A stretch of DNA of 6,010 nucleotides from NCBI GenBank assembly GCA_945635805.1, contig CALZCW010000047.1, positions 1 to 6,010 on the forward strand, written 5' to 3'. Positions 1-5,959 of this stretch are shown in pieces. The notes under the pieces were generated by a model that made no database searches, was not told where the DNA came from, and saw only the letters and a list, made by a program, of their open reading frames with translations. The number at the start of each line of letters is the position of its first letter. Position 1 is the stretch's first letter. The stretch comes from an uncultured Clostridia bacterium. Its GTDB lineage: Bacteria; Bacillota; Clostridia; Oscillospirales; Oscillospiraceae. The position numbers and the translations under genes were made by a program.

Positions 1-17
1 TGTGTTATCTTATTCAT
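1..17 (-). CDS. Possible 5' end of an IS66-type tnpA gene, cut by the window edge
   Basis: Read on the - strand, an ATG at 17-15 is followed by four more complete codons, giving MNKIT, before the window ends. Many IS66-family TnpA accessory proteins begin with MNKIT followed by H or Q; this is from memory of the family. The two bases left (CA) would allow either residue. The start is preceded by a long hairpin rather than a clear ribosome binding site: an AGGTG lies about 14 bases upstream, inside the hairpin arm. Five residues are very weak evidence, and a chance match is quite possible. If real, the gene would run leftwards, divergent from rnf. Confidence 0.28.
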
Positions 18-102
18 GGCGAATGGGGTGACACCTGCCTTTCGGTTTTGTCTGAGCAACTCAACCTTAGCACAGGTCACCTTCATTCGCTATTCTTTTT
101 TT
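16..102 (+). terminator. Long hairpin followed by seven T's; terminator-like toward rnfC
   Basis: The left arm 16-37 pairs with the right arm 73-93. Bases 16-25 pair with 84-93, including one G-T pair. Bases 27-31 (GGTGA) pair with 77-81 (TCACC), and 34-37 (CCTG) pair with 73-76 (CAGG), with small bulges between these blocks. The loop of about 35 bases contains a minor TGAG/CTCA hairpin at 53-63. Seven T's follow at 96-102. On the + strand this looks like an intrinsic terminator for something upstream, although the loop is unusually large. On the - strand the same stem lies directly before the possible tnpA start and could mask translation initiation. The pairing is seen; the function is inferred. 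Confidence 0.42.
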
Positions 103-129
103 ACCAAGTGTCACACATCATTGTACAAC

Positions 130-167
130 CTACAGCTGCGCACAAAGTTTTTTGTCCGTTTCTGTAG
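130..167. repeat. Symmetric imperfect dyad just upstream of the rnf promoter
   Basis: CTACAG at 130-135 is the exact reverse complement of CTGTAG at 162-167. Between them the pairing continues without bulges: 138-140 with 157-159 (one G-T pair) and ACAAA 142-146 with TTTGT 151-155. Mismatches are at 136/161, 137/160 and 141/156, and the loop is four bases. Fourteen of seventeen symmetric positions pair. The right arm overlaps where a -35 box would sit, and five T's follow at 169-173. It could be an operator or a weak terminator. It does not match the usual Rex site, which has TTGT outside and ACAA inside-out relative to this arrangement. Confidence 0.5.
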
Positions 168-184
168 ATTTTTCAACAGGTATA

Positions 185-193
185 TGGTATAGT
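185..193 (+). promoter_or_regulatory. Probable extended -10 promoter of the rnf operon
   Basis: TGGTATAGT at 185-193 fits an extended -10 element: TG, one base, then TATAGT at 188-193. No convincing TTGACA-like -35 lies 16-18 bases upstream (the best is a poor match around 164-170), which is tolerable for an extended -10 promoter. Transcription would start near 200, leaving a leader of about 30 bases before the rnfC start at 230. No other good promoter was seen up to the end of rnfB, which supports one transcript for all six genes. Confidence 0.55.
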
Positions 194-214
194 GAATGGG
201 TATAGAAATGAATT

Positions 215-220
215 GAGGTG
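215..220 (+). promoter_or_regulatory. Ribosome binding site that sets the rnfC start
   Basis: GAGGTG at 215-220 lies nine bases before the ATG at 230. In-frame GTG at 218 and ATG at 221 are also possible starts, but they overlap or touch the binding site and so are unlikely. The protein starting at 230 begins MARSFFGGVHPKG, which matches the usual short lead into the conserved GGVHP motif of RnfC. Confidence 0.7.
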
Positions 221-229
221 ATGCACTTT

Positions 230-1543
230 ATGGCCCGTTCGTTTTTTGGCGGCGTACATCCCAAGGGCTACAAGGAGCTGTCCAGCGAGGCCCCCATCTA
301 CCCTCTGCATCCGAAGACCGTCAGCATTGCCATGTCGCAGCATATCGGCAGACCCTGCACGCCCCTGGTCAAGGTGGGCGACCGCGTGACCATCGGCCAG
401 AAGATCGGTGACGGACAGGGGCTGTGCGTACCCGTCCACGCCTCCGTTTCCGGCACGGTCGTCGCCGTGGAGATGCGGCCCACGCCCTCCGGCACCAACG
501 GCATGTGCGTGGTCATTGAGAACGATTTCCGGGACATCCTGTGTCCCAACCTGAAAAAGCATGAAAGCATCAACGAGCTGACCGCCGAGGAGCTGATCGC
601 CATCATCCATGAGGCGGGGATCACCGGCATGGGCGGCGCGGGCTTCCCGACGGATGTGAAGCTCTCCTCCGGCCTGGGCAAGGTGGATACGGTCATCGTC
701 AACGGCGCCGAGTGCGAGCCCTACATCACCGCCGACGACCGCCTGATGCGGGAGCGCCCGGAGCGGATTCTGGGGGGCCTGCGGGTCATCCAAAAGATCT
801 TGCAGCCGGAGCGCACGGCCATCGGCATCGAAAAGAATAAGCCCAAGGCCATTGAGGCCATCCGTGCCGCCGCCGACCGGGACGTGGAGGTGCGCGCCCT
901 GCGGGTCCGTTACCCCCAGGGCGCGGAAAAGCAGCTCATCCAGGCGGTCACGGGCAGGTTTGTCCCTCCCGGCGGACTTCCCGCTGCCGTAGGCTGCGCC
1001 GTGTTCAACGTAGCCACCTGCGCCGCCGTCTATGACGCGGTCTACCGCGGCATGCCCCTGGTCAAGCGTGTTCTCACCGTCACCGGCCGCGCCGTGACCC
1101 GGCCCTCCAATTTCAGCGCTCCCATCGGCACTCTCTATGCCGACCTCATCGAGGCAGCGGGCGGCTTTTGCTGCGAACCTTATAAAATCTTCTGCGGCGG
1201 CCCCATGATGGGCATTGCCCAGCACACCCTGGACTGCGGTACCATCAAGGGCAACAACGCCCTCACCTGCTACAGCCGGAAGGATAACCACGAGGTTGCC
1301 CATCCCCACTGCATCCGCTGCGGCAAATGCCTGGACGCCTGCCCCATGCACCTGATGCCCCTGCAGCTCCACAAGGCCAGACAAAAGAGCAACCTGGAGG
1401 CCCTGGAAAAGGGCAATGTCATGGACTGCATCGAGTGCGGAAGCTGCGCTTACGGCTGTCCCGCCGGCATCCCTCTGGTCCAGAGCTTCCGCACCGCCAA
1501 AAAGATGCTCCGGGACGCCAAGGCAAAGGAGGGTAAGAAATGA
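230..1543 (+). CDS. rnfC: RnfC, NADH/FMN-binding iron-sulfur subunit of the Rnf complex
   Basis: RnfC is the peripheral cytoplasmic subunit where electrons are passed to NAD+. The product is 437 aa, the compact form typical of Clostridia and lacking the long C-terminal repeat region of the E. coli homologue RsxC. Seen in order: the GGVHP motif at residues 7-11, a biotinyl/lipoyl-like region at about 45-85, the glycine-rich GMGGAGFP at 133-140, and the NGAECEPY segment at 158-165. These last two belong to the flavin/NADH domain related to complex I subunit NuoF. Two ferredoxin-type [4Fe-4S] motifs follow: C361, C364, C367, C371-P and C400, C403, C406, C410-P. No membrane segment is apparent. 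It is the first gene of the operon, and its TGA overlaps the rnfD ATG by four bases. The start at 230 was chosen on ribosome binding site spacing; 218 and 221 are less likely. Confidence 0.97.
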   Translation: MARSFFGGVHPKGYKELSSEAPIYPLHPKTVSIAMSQHIGRPCTPLVKVGDRVTIGQKIGDGQGLCVPVHASVSGTVVAVEMRPTPSGTNGMCVVIENDFRDILCPNLKKHESINELTAEELIAIIHEAGITGMGGAGFPTDVKLSSGLGKVDTVIVNGAECEPYITADDRLMRERPERILGGLRVIQKILQPERTAIGIEKNKPKAIEAIRAAADRDVEVRALRVRYPQGAEKQLIQAVTGRFVPPGGLPAAVGCAVFNVATCAAVYDAVYRGMPLVKRVLTVTGRAVTRPSNFSAPIGTLYADLIEAAGGFCCEPYKIFCGGPMMGIAQHTLDCGTIKGNNALTCYSRKDNHEVAHPHCIRCGKCLDACPMHLMPLQLHKARQKSNLEALEKGNVMDCIECGSCAYGCPAGIPLVQSFRTAKKMLRDAKAKEGKK

Positions 1544-2553
1544 AAAGGTATGATCTGAATCTGACCATTTCCTCCTCTCCCCACGCCCACAGCAGCAATA
1601 CCACCCGCCGCATCATGCTGGATGTGTGCATCGCACTGCTTCCGGCTCTGGTCGCCGCCATCTGGTTTTTCGGCTGGCGGAGCCTGACGCTGACGCTGGT
1701 GTCGGTTCTGGGCTGCGTGGTGTCGGAATGGGCCTACCGCAAGCTGATGAAAAAGGACAGCACCGTCGGCGACCTTTCCGCCGTGGTGACGGGGATACTC
1801 ATCGCCTTTGTCTGCCCCGTGACGCTGCCCTTCTGGACCATCCTCATCGCCGACGTGTTCGCCATCGTGCTGGTCAAGCAGCTTTTCGGCGGCATCGGCA
1901 TGAATATCGTCAATCCGGCGCTGGCTGCCCGTGCCTTCCTGTTCAGCTGGCCGTCCCTCATGTCCGGCAACTGGGTCAAGGCGGGAACGGCAGTCTCCGC
2001 CTTCTCCACGCCTGCAAACCTGGACGGCCTGACCGCCGCGACGCCCATGGCCTCTCTGGCAGCCCAGACGCTGCCTGCGGAAAGCCTGCTGGACCTGTTT
2101 TTGGGCAAGATCGGCGGCTCTCTCGGCGAGGTCTCCGCTGCCGCTCTGCTGTTGGGCGGGGCGTATCTGGTGCTGCGGCGGGTCATTTCCCTGCGGATTC
2201 CGCTGGCCTATTTGCTCTCTGTGGCGGCACTGACGGTGCTGTTCCCCCAGGGCGGCAATGACCGCCTCACCTGGATGCTCTGTCAGCTCCTGTCCGGCGG
2301 CTTGATGCTGGGCGCCATCTTCATGGCGACGGACTACGTCACCTCGCCCATCACCCACGGCGGCCAAATCGTCTACGGCATCGGCTGCGGCGTGCTGACG
2401 GTGGCCTTCCGCTACTTCGGTTCCTACCCTGAGGGCGTGACCTTCGCCATTCTCATCATGAACTGCTGCATCGGCTTCTTTGACAAGATCGGCGTTCCCA
2501 AGCGCTTCGGCGCCGTGCGGGAAAAGAAAAAGAAAGGCGGTGAGGCGGCATGA
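1540..2553 (+). CDS. rnfD: RnfD, membrane subunit with covalently bound FMN
   Basis: RnfD is an integral membrane subunit related to NqrB. It carries a covalently attached FMN and is thought to take part in ion translocation. The product is 337 aa with many hydrophobic segments, including about 28-44, 48-65, 80-112, 200-235 and 248-310. The flavin attachment site is probably T168 in DGLTAATP (162-169), which fits the family pattern D-x-x-S/T-x-A-T although the common form has SGAT. Conserved stretches NIVNPALAARAF (122-133) and ATDYVTSP (263-270) are present. The start is supported by AAAGGAGGG at 1525-1533, six bases before the ATG. The C-terminus is a short lysine-rich tail (KKKKK at 329-332 region). 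Its TGA overlaps the rnfG ATG. Flavin loading needs ApbE, which is not encoded here. Confidence 0.97.
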   Translation: MKRYDLNLTISSSPHAHSSNTTRRIMLDVCIALLPALVAAIWFFGWRSLTLTLVSVLGCVVSEWAYRKLMKKDSTVGDLSAVVTGILIAFVCPVTLPFWTILIADVFAIVLVKQLFGGIGMNIVNPALAARAFLFSWPSLMSGNWVKAGTAVSAFSTPANLDGLTAATPMASLAAQTLPAESLLDLFLGKIGGSLGEVSAAALLLGGAYLVLRRVISLRIPLAYLLSVAALTVLFPQGGNDRLTWMLCQLLSGGLMLGAIFMATDYVTSPITHGGQIVYGIGCGVLTVAFRYFGSYPEGVTFAILIMNCCIGFFDKIGVPKRFGAVREKKKKGGEAA

Positions 2554-3074
2554 AGGACGCAAAGTACATCCTCCGGCTGACGCTGATCCTCTTTCTCATC
2601 ACCGCCGTGGTGGCGGGACTGCTGGGCCTGGTCAACTATCTGACGGAGGACCGGATCGACGAGCTGACCCGTCAGAAAGCTGAGGCTGCCATGCAGGAGG
2701 TCTTCCCGGCGGGTAATTACGAGGAGATCCCCGCCGGGGAAGACGGCATCACCGCCGCCTACCGCGCCGACGATGCGGGCTATGTGGTTCGCGTCAGCGT
2801 CAACGGCTTCGGCGGTGCCATCGACATGATGGTGGGCGTGGACAACGCAGGTACCGTCACCGGCGTCAGCATCATCTCCCACGGCGAGACGGCCTCCCTG
2901 GGTGCCAACTGCACCCGCGAGGACTTCCGCGCCCGGTTCGTCGGCACCTCCGACACTCTTGCCGTCAGTAAGGACGGCGGCAGCATTGACGCCCTCACCG
3001 GCGCCACCGTCACCTCCCGCGCCGTGGTCTCCGGTGTGAATCTGGCGCTGGACTTTGTAAAGGAGGTGGGCTGA
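2550..3074 (+). CDS. rnfG: RnfG, membrane-anchored FMN-binding subunit
   Basis: RnfG is related to NqrC. A single N-terminal membrane helix (residues about 7-29) anchors an FMN-binding domain on the outer face of the membrane. The product is 174 aa, slightly short but normal for Clostridia. The FMN is expected to be esterified to T153 in the LTGATVTS motif (149-156), the classic S/T-G-A-T signature. The family's GYGG-I-MVG region is seen as GFGGAIDMMVG (86-96). The usual ETPGLG element reads ETASLG (113-118), a small variation. The ribosome binding site is the weakest in the operon (GGTGAGG at 2539-2545, four bases before the ATG), so translation probably depends on coupling to rnfD through the four-base overlap. 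The TGA shares one base with the rnfE ATG. Confidence 0.96.
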   Translation: MKDAKYILRLTLILFLITAVVAGLLGLVNYLTEDRIDELTRQKAEAAMQEVFPAGNYEEIPAGEDGITAAYRADDAGYVVRVSVNGFGGAIDMMVGVDNAGTVTGVSIISHGETASLGANCTREDFRARFVGTSDTLAVSKDGGSIDALTGATVTSRAVVSGVNLALDFVKEVG

Positions 3075-3715
3075 TGAACTTCCGAAAACAGTTAAAGGCC
3101 GGCCTTTTGACCAATAACCCGGTGCTGAGCCAGCTTCTGGGCATGTGCTCCACCATGGCCATCACCACGACCCTCTTTAACGGCATCGGCATGGGCCTGA
3201 GCGTCACCATCATCCTCATCTGCTCCAACGTGGTCATCTCCCTGCTGCGGAAGGTCATCCCCGACAAGATCCGCATCGCCGCTTACATCGTCATCATCGC
3301 GGGCTTCGTCACCATGGTGGACCTGCTGCTGAAAGCCTACGTTCCCGCCCTGTCTGACAGCCTGGGCGTGTTTATCCCGCTGATCGTCGTCAACTGCATC
3401 ATTCTGGGCCGCGCCGAGGCTTTCGCGTCGAAAAACGGCGTACTGGCCTCCGCCGTGGACGGCCTGACCCAGGGCATCGGCTACACCGCCGCTCTGGTGG
3501 TCATGTGCATCATCCGCGAGTTTTTGGGCAGCGGCACCTTCGGCAAGGGCGTCTTCGGCGCCGACGGCATCCGCATCCTGCCGGCCCAGTACCCGGCACT
3601 GATGCTCATTCTGCCCGTGGGCGGCTTCCTGACTCTGGGCTGCCTGATCGCCCTGACCCAGTGGGTCAATAAAAAGCTGGCGGAAAGAGAAGCGAAAAAG
3701 GAGGCGGCACGATGA
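3074..3715 (+). CDS. rnfE: RnfE, membrane core subunit sharing a [2Fe-2S] site with RnfA
   Basis: RnfE is a polytopic membrane protein of the RnfA/RnfE (NqrD/NqrE) family. In solved Rnf and Nqr structures it pairs with RnfA in inverted orientation, and the two hold a [2Fe-2S] cluster in mid-membrane. The product is 213 aa with about six hydrophobic helices. The two expected cluster cysteines are visible: C25 in GMCSTMA and C108 in VVNCIILG. The conserved GRAEAFA (112-118) and the DGLTQGIGYT region (129-138) are intact. The C-terminus is a short charged tail. AAAGGAGGT at 3059-3067, six bases before the ATG, is a near-perfect ribosome binding site lying inside the end of rnfG. The rnfE TGA overlaps the rnfA ATG by four bases. 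The symbol rnfE rather than rnfA rests on gene order and on the N-terminal NNPVL and FGADGI motifs. Confidence 0.96.
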   Translation: MNFRKQLKAGLLTNNPVLSQLLGMCSTMAITTTLFNGIGMGLSVTIILICSNVVISLLRKVIPDKIRIAAYIVIIAGFVTMVDLLLKAYVPALSDSLGVFIPLIVVNCIILGRAEAFASKNGVLASAVDGLTQGIGYTAALVVMCIIREFLGSGTFGKGVFGADGIRILPAQYPALMLILPVGGFLTLGCLIALTQWVNKKLAEREAKKEAAR

Positions 3716-4302
3716 ATACTTTTATCACCCTCTTTGCCATCTCCCTCAACGCCATTCTGGCGGAGAACTTCATCCTGGTCAAGTTCCTGGGCATCTGCCC
3801 CTTTATGGGTGTCTCCAAAAAGACCGACACGGCTGTCGGCATGGGCATCGCCGTCATTTTCGTCATGGCCCTTGCCTCGGCGGCGACCTGGGCGGTCAAT
3901 GAATTCCTGCTGGTGTCTCTCGGGCTGGAATATATGCAGACCGTGGTGTTCATCCTGGTCATCGCGGCGCTGGTGCAGTTCGTGGAGATGTTCCTGCAAA
4001 AGGCCATGCCCTCCCTCTATCAGGCGCTGGGCATCTACCTGCCCCTCATCACCACTAACTGCGCGGTGCTGGGCGTGGCCCTGCTCAACGTGCAGAACAG
4101 CTACACCTTTATCGAAGCCGTTGTCTACGGCCTTACCGGCGGCATCGGCTTCACCCTGGCCATCGTGCTGTTTTCCTCCATTCGTCAGCGGCTGGAGGAC
4201 TGCGACTGCCCCAAGGCCTTCAAGGGCTTCCCCCTGGCCCTCATTGCCGCCGGACTGCTGGCCCTGTCCTTTATGGGCTTCTCCGGCTTCCGGGTATTCT
4301 AA
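3712..4302 (+). CDS. rnfA: RnfA, membrane core subunit sharing a [2Fe-2S] site with RnfE
   Basis: RnfA is a 196-aa polytopic membrane protein with about six hydrophobic helices, homologous to RnfE and NqrE. Motifs seen: the N-terminal AILAENFILVKFLGICPFMG (14-33) with cysteine C29, and LPLITTNCAVLG (110-121) with cysteine C117. These two cysteines, with C25 and C108 of RnfE, are the expected ligands of the intramembrane [2Fe-2S] cluster that passes electrons between the cytoplasmic and outer-face cofactors. The GLTGGIGFTLA stretch (140-150) is typical of the family. The length matches other RnfA proteins. AAAAAGGAGG at 3695-3704 lies seven bases before the ATG. The TAA is embedded in the ribosome binding site of rnfB. 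Confidence 0.96.
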   Translation: MNTFITLFAISLNAILAENFILVKFLGICPFMGVSKKTDTAVGMGIAVIFVMALASAATWAVNEFLLVSLGLEYMQTVVFILVIAALVQFVEMFLQKAMPSLYQALGIYLPLITTNCAVLGVALLNVQNSYTFIEAVVYGLTGGIGFTLAIVLFSSIRQRLEDCDCPKAFKGFPLALIAAGLLALSFMGFSGFRVF

Positions 4303-4308
4303 GGAGGT
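4300..4308 (+). promoter_or_regulatory. Full-length ribosome binding site for rnfB overlapping the rnfA stop
   Basis: TAAGGAGGT is complementary over all nine bases to the usual 3' end of bacterial 16S rRNA. It includes the rnfA stop codon and ends six bases before the rnfB ATG at 4315. It is the only junction in the operon with a gap rather than an overlap, so rnfB may be initiated independently and strongly. Confidence 0.85.
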
Positions 4309-4314
4309 ACCGAT

Positions 4315-5142
4315 ATGGAAAAAATCTTATATGCGGTGCTGGTCCTTGCCGTCATGGGCGCGGTCTTCGGCGGTGTGCTGGCCGTGGCCTCCAGGGTCTT
4401 TGCCGTAAAGACCGATGAGCGGCTGCCCAAGCTGGTGGAGGCCCTTCCCGGCGCCAACTGCGGCGGCTGCGGCTTTGCAGGCTGCCAGGCCTACGCCCAG
4501 GCCGTCATCGACGGCAAGGCGGAAATCGGCCTGTGCGCCGCCGGCGGTCAGGAAGCGGCGAAAAAAATGTCCGCCGTCATGGGCGTGGAGGCCGTCGAGG
4601 TGGAGCGGAAGGTCGCTATGGTCAAGTGCCGCGGCCAGAACCACCTCTCCAAGGCCCGCTATGAGGGCATCTCCGACTGCCGCAGCGCCATGTTCGTCAC
4701 CGGCAACGGCCCCTCTGCCTGTCCCAGCGGCTGTCTGGGCTTCGGCACCTGCACCACTGCCTGTAAATTTGACGCTATCCATGTGGTCAACGGCGTTGCC
4801 CGTGTGGACGCGGACAAATGCACCGGCTGCTTCCAGTGCATGGAGGTCTGCCCCAAGGGGATCATTATTCCCGTCACCTACCACACCGACATCGTCATCG
4901 CCTGCTCCAACCACGACCGGGGCGCCAATACCCGCAAGGTCTGCGACATCGGCTGCGTCGGCTGCCACCTGTGCGAGAAGCAGTGCGAATTTGACGCCAT
5001 TCACGTCATCAACAATCTGGCGACCATCGACTACAGCAAGTGTGTCTCCTGCGGACGCTGCGCTGCGGTCTGTCCGCGCCATCTGATCTCCGACTCCAAC
5101 CTGCGTACTGACATGGACGTGGTCCCGGCTATGCAGCGCTAA
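4315..5142 (+). CDS. rnfB: RnfB, multi-cluster iron-sulfur subunit accepting electrons from ferredoxin
   Basis: RnfB is the presumed docking and electron-entry subunit for reduced ferredoxin. The product is 275 aa with one N-terminal membrane helix (about 5-30). First comes the RnfB-type [4Fe-4S] domain: C49, C52, C57 and C74, in the familiar CGGCGFAGC setting. Then come C105, C122 and C136, followed by ferredoxin-like clusters with cysteines at 140/146/150, 169/172/175/179, 197/210/214/217/220/224 and 243/246/249/253. The total is 24 cysteines, enough for six [4Fe-4S] clusters, which fits the long RnfB of acetogens and other Clostridia rather than the roughly 200-aa proteobacterial form. Residues 136-184 are repeated at 210-258 with an exact 74-residue offset. 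It is the last gene of the operon, with a terminator 20 bases after its stop. Confidence 0.97.
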   Translation: MEKILYAVLVLAVMGAVFGGVLAVASRVFAVKTDERLPKLVEALPGANCGGCGFAGCQAYAQAVIDGKAEIGLCAAGGQEAAKKMSAVMGVEAVEVERKVAMVKCRGQNHLSKARYEGISDCRSAMFVTGNGPSACPSGCLGFGTCTTACKFDAIHVVNGVARVDADKCTGCFQCMEVCPKGIIIPVTYHTDIVIACSNHDRGANTRKVCDIGCVGCHLCEKQCEFDAIHVINNLATIDYSKCVSCGRCAAVCPRHLISDSNLRTDMDVVPAMQR

Positions 5143-5162
5143 AGGATACGGAACAAACACGA

Positions 5163-5198
5163 CGGAGCCTGTCCTTTGGAACAGGCTCCGCCTTTTTT
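5163..5198 (+). terminator. Intrinsic terminator of the rnf operon
   Basis: CGGAGCCTGT (5163-5172) pairs perfectly over ten bases with ACAGGCTCCG (5181-5190) around an eight-base loop, followed by CC and six T's (5193-5198). It begins 20 bases after the rnfB stop. The last T is also part of the tatD stop codon on the other strand. For - strand transcripts the same stem is followed by only a broken T-rich run (TCGTGTTTGTTCC), so it may end tatD less efficiently. Confidence 0.93.
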
Positions 5199-5959
5199 CA
5201 TTCGATGGAAAACAGCCGTTTGGCGTTTTCGGTGGTGATGCGCCCGGCCTCCTCGGGGGAAAGGCCCTTGAGCTGGGCGATCTTTGCCGCCACCAGAGGG
5301 ACGTAGCGGCTGTCGTTGCGGTGGCCGCGGTGAGGCTCCGGGGCCATATAGGGGCAGTCGGTCTCGATGAGGATCCGCTCCATGGGCAGGGCCTGGACCG
5401 CTTCCAGAGCGCGGCGGGCGTTTTTGAAGGTCACCACACCGGTGAAGCCGATATACCAGCCCCGTTCCGCCAGCCAGAGGGCCATCTCCGCAGAGCCGGA
5501 GAAGCAGTGAAACACGCCGCGGGCCTCGGGATGCCGGGCGATGATGTCCATGGCGTCGCCGTGGGCCTCCCGCTCATGGACGATGACGGGCAGCTTCAGC
5601 GCTTCGGCAAGCTCCAACTGCTCCTCAAAGGCGATGATCTGCCGCGCCCGGGGAACGTCCTCATAGTGGTAATCCAGACCGATCTCACCGATGGCACGGA
5701 CCTTGGGATGGGCGGCAAGGGCGCGGTAACGATCCAGCAGCCTGCCGTCTACATGGTCTGCGTCGTCGGGATGGCTGCCCACGGCGGCATAGACGAAATC
5801 ATATTGCTCCGCCAGAGCCACGGACTGTTCCGACGAGGCCAGATCGCAGCCCACGTTCATGATAAGCCCGACGCCGTGGTTTTTCAGATCGGCGAAGATC
5901 TCCGCCCGGTCCTCGTCAAAGCGGCGGTCGTCCAGATGGGCATGGGAATCAAAATACAT
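5198..5959 (-). CDS. tatD: TatD-family metal-dependent DNase/hydrolase
   Basis: The product is a cytoplasmic TIM-barrel hydrolase of the TatD family (TatD, YcfH, YabD). Characterised members act as Mg2+-dependent 3'-5' exonucleases on DNA, though the physiological role of this copy cannot be told from sequence. Expected metal ligands are all visible, numbered from the start at 5959: H6 and H8 (DSHAHLD), E92 (GEIGLDYH), H128 (VIVHERE), H151 (VFHCFSG) and D201 (IETDCPY). The C-terminal HRGHRND and ITTENAKRLF match the family, and the length of 253 aa is normal. An in-frame TTG at 6001 would add 14 arginine-rich residues. The ATG at 5959 is preferred because the mature family starts M-x-F-D-S-H-A-H and GGAGG lies nine bases before it. 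It is convergent with rnf and functionally unrelated as far as can be seen. Confidence 0.95.
   Translation of the reverse strand: MYFDSHAHLDDRRFDEDRAEIFADLKNHGVGLIMNVGCDLASSEQSVALAEQYDFVYAAVGSHPDDADHVDGRLLDRYRALAAHPKVRAIGEIGLDYHYEDVPRARQIIAFEEQLELAEALKLPVIVHEREAHGDAMDIIARHPEARGVFHCFSGSAEMALWLAERGWYIGFTGVVTFKNARRALEAVQALPMERILIETDCPYMAPEPHRGHRNDSRYVPLVAAKIAQLKGLSPEEAGRITTENAKRLFSIE

Larger units (their letters stand above)
1..117 (-). mobile_element. Possible left end of an IS66-family insertion sequence (partial)
   Basis: This call rests on the putative tnpA start at 17-15 (- strand), on the clearly lower GC content of this stretch compared with the rnf genes, and on the large hairpin at 16-93 that would form the untranslated leader of tnpA. 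The outer boundary is a guess. I could not identify a terminal inverted repeat or a target duplication, because the other end of the element lies outside the window. The alternative is an ordinary intergenic region holding the terminator of an upstream + strand gene. Confidence 0.25.

Noticed and set aside
121..178. Possible Rex redox-sensor binding site in the rnf leader (TTGTACAA at 121-128, TTTTTTGT near 148-155)
   Set aside because: The usual Rex site is TTGT and ACAA half-sites facing each other across about ten bases. TTGTACAA has no spacer, and the 142-155 element has the opposite orientation.
1..192. A + strand frame open from the window start to a TAG at 190-192
   Set aside because: It runs through both hairpins and the promoter, has no clear start or ribosome binding site, and its translation shows no family resemblance.
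173..1384. A 403-codon open frame on the - strand opposite rnfC
   Set aside because: It lies fully antisense to a gene with clear family motifs. The translation is rich in A, G, D and H with no recognisable domain, as expected from the complement of GC-rich codons. No ribosome binding site stands out.
1450..2562. A 370-codon open frame on the - strand opposite rnfD
   Set aside because: The translation is low-complexity (H, Q, G, R, A) and antisense to an unmistakable membrane protein gene.
3734..4408. A 224-codon + strand open frame overlapping rnfA in another frame
   Set aside because: The translation is dominated by S, W, P and C, typical of a shifted reading of GC-rich membrane protein codons. 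RnfA in the other frame has all family motifs.
230..5142. The possibility that this is an Nqr (Na+-NQR) operon rather than Rnf
   Set aside because: NqrA and NqrF are absent. RnfB with its multi-cluster ferredoxin motifs and RnfC with two CxxCxxCxxxCP motifs are both present, which is diagnostic of Rnf.
4327..5160. A 277-codon open frame on the - strand opposite rnfB
   Set aside because: It mirrors rnfB almost end to end and has an A/G/D/V-rich translation without motifs, so it is a composition shadow.
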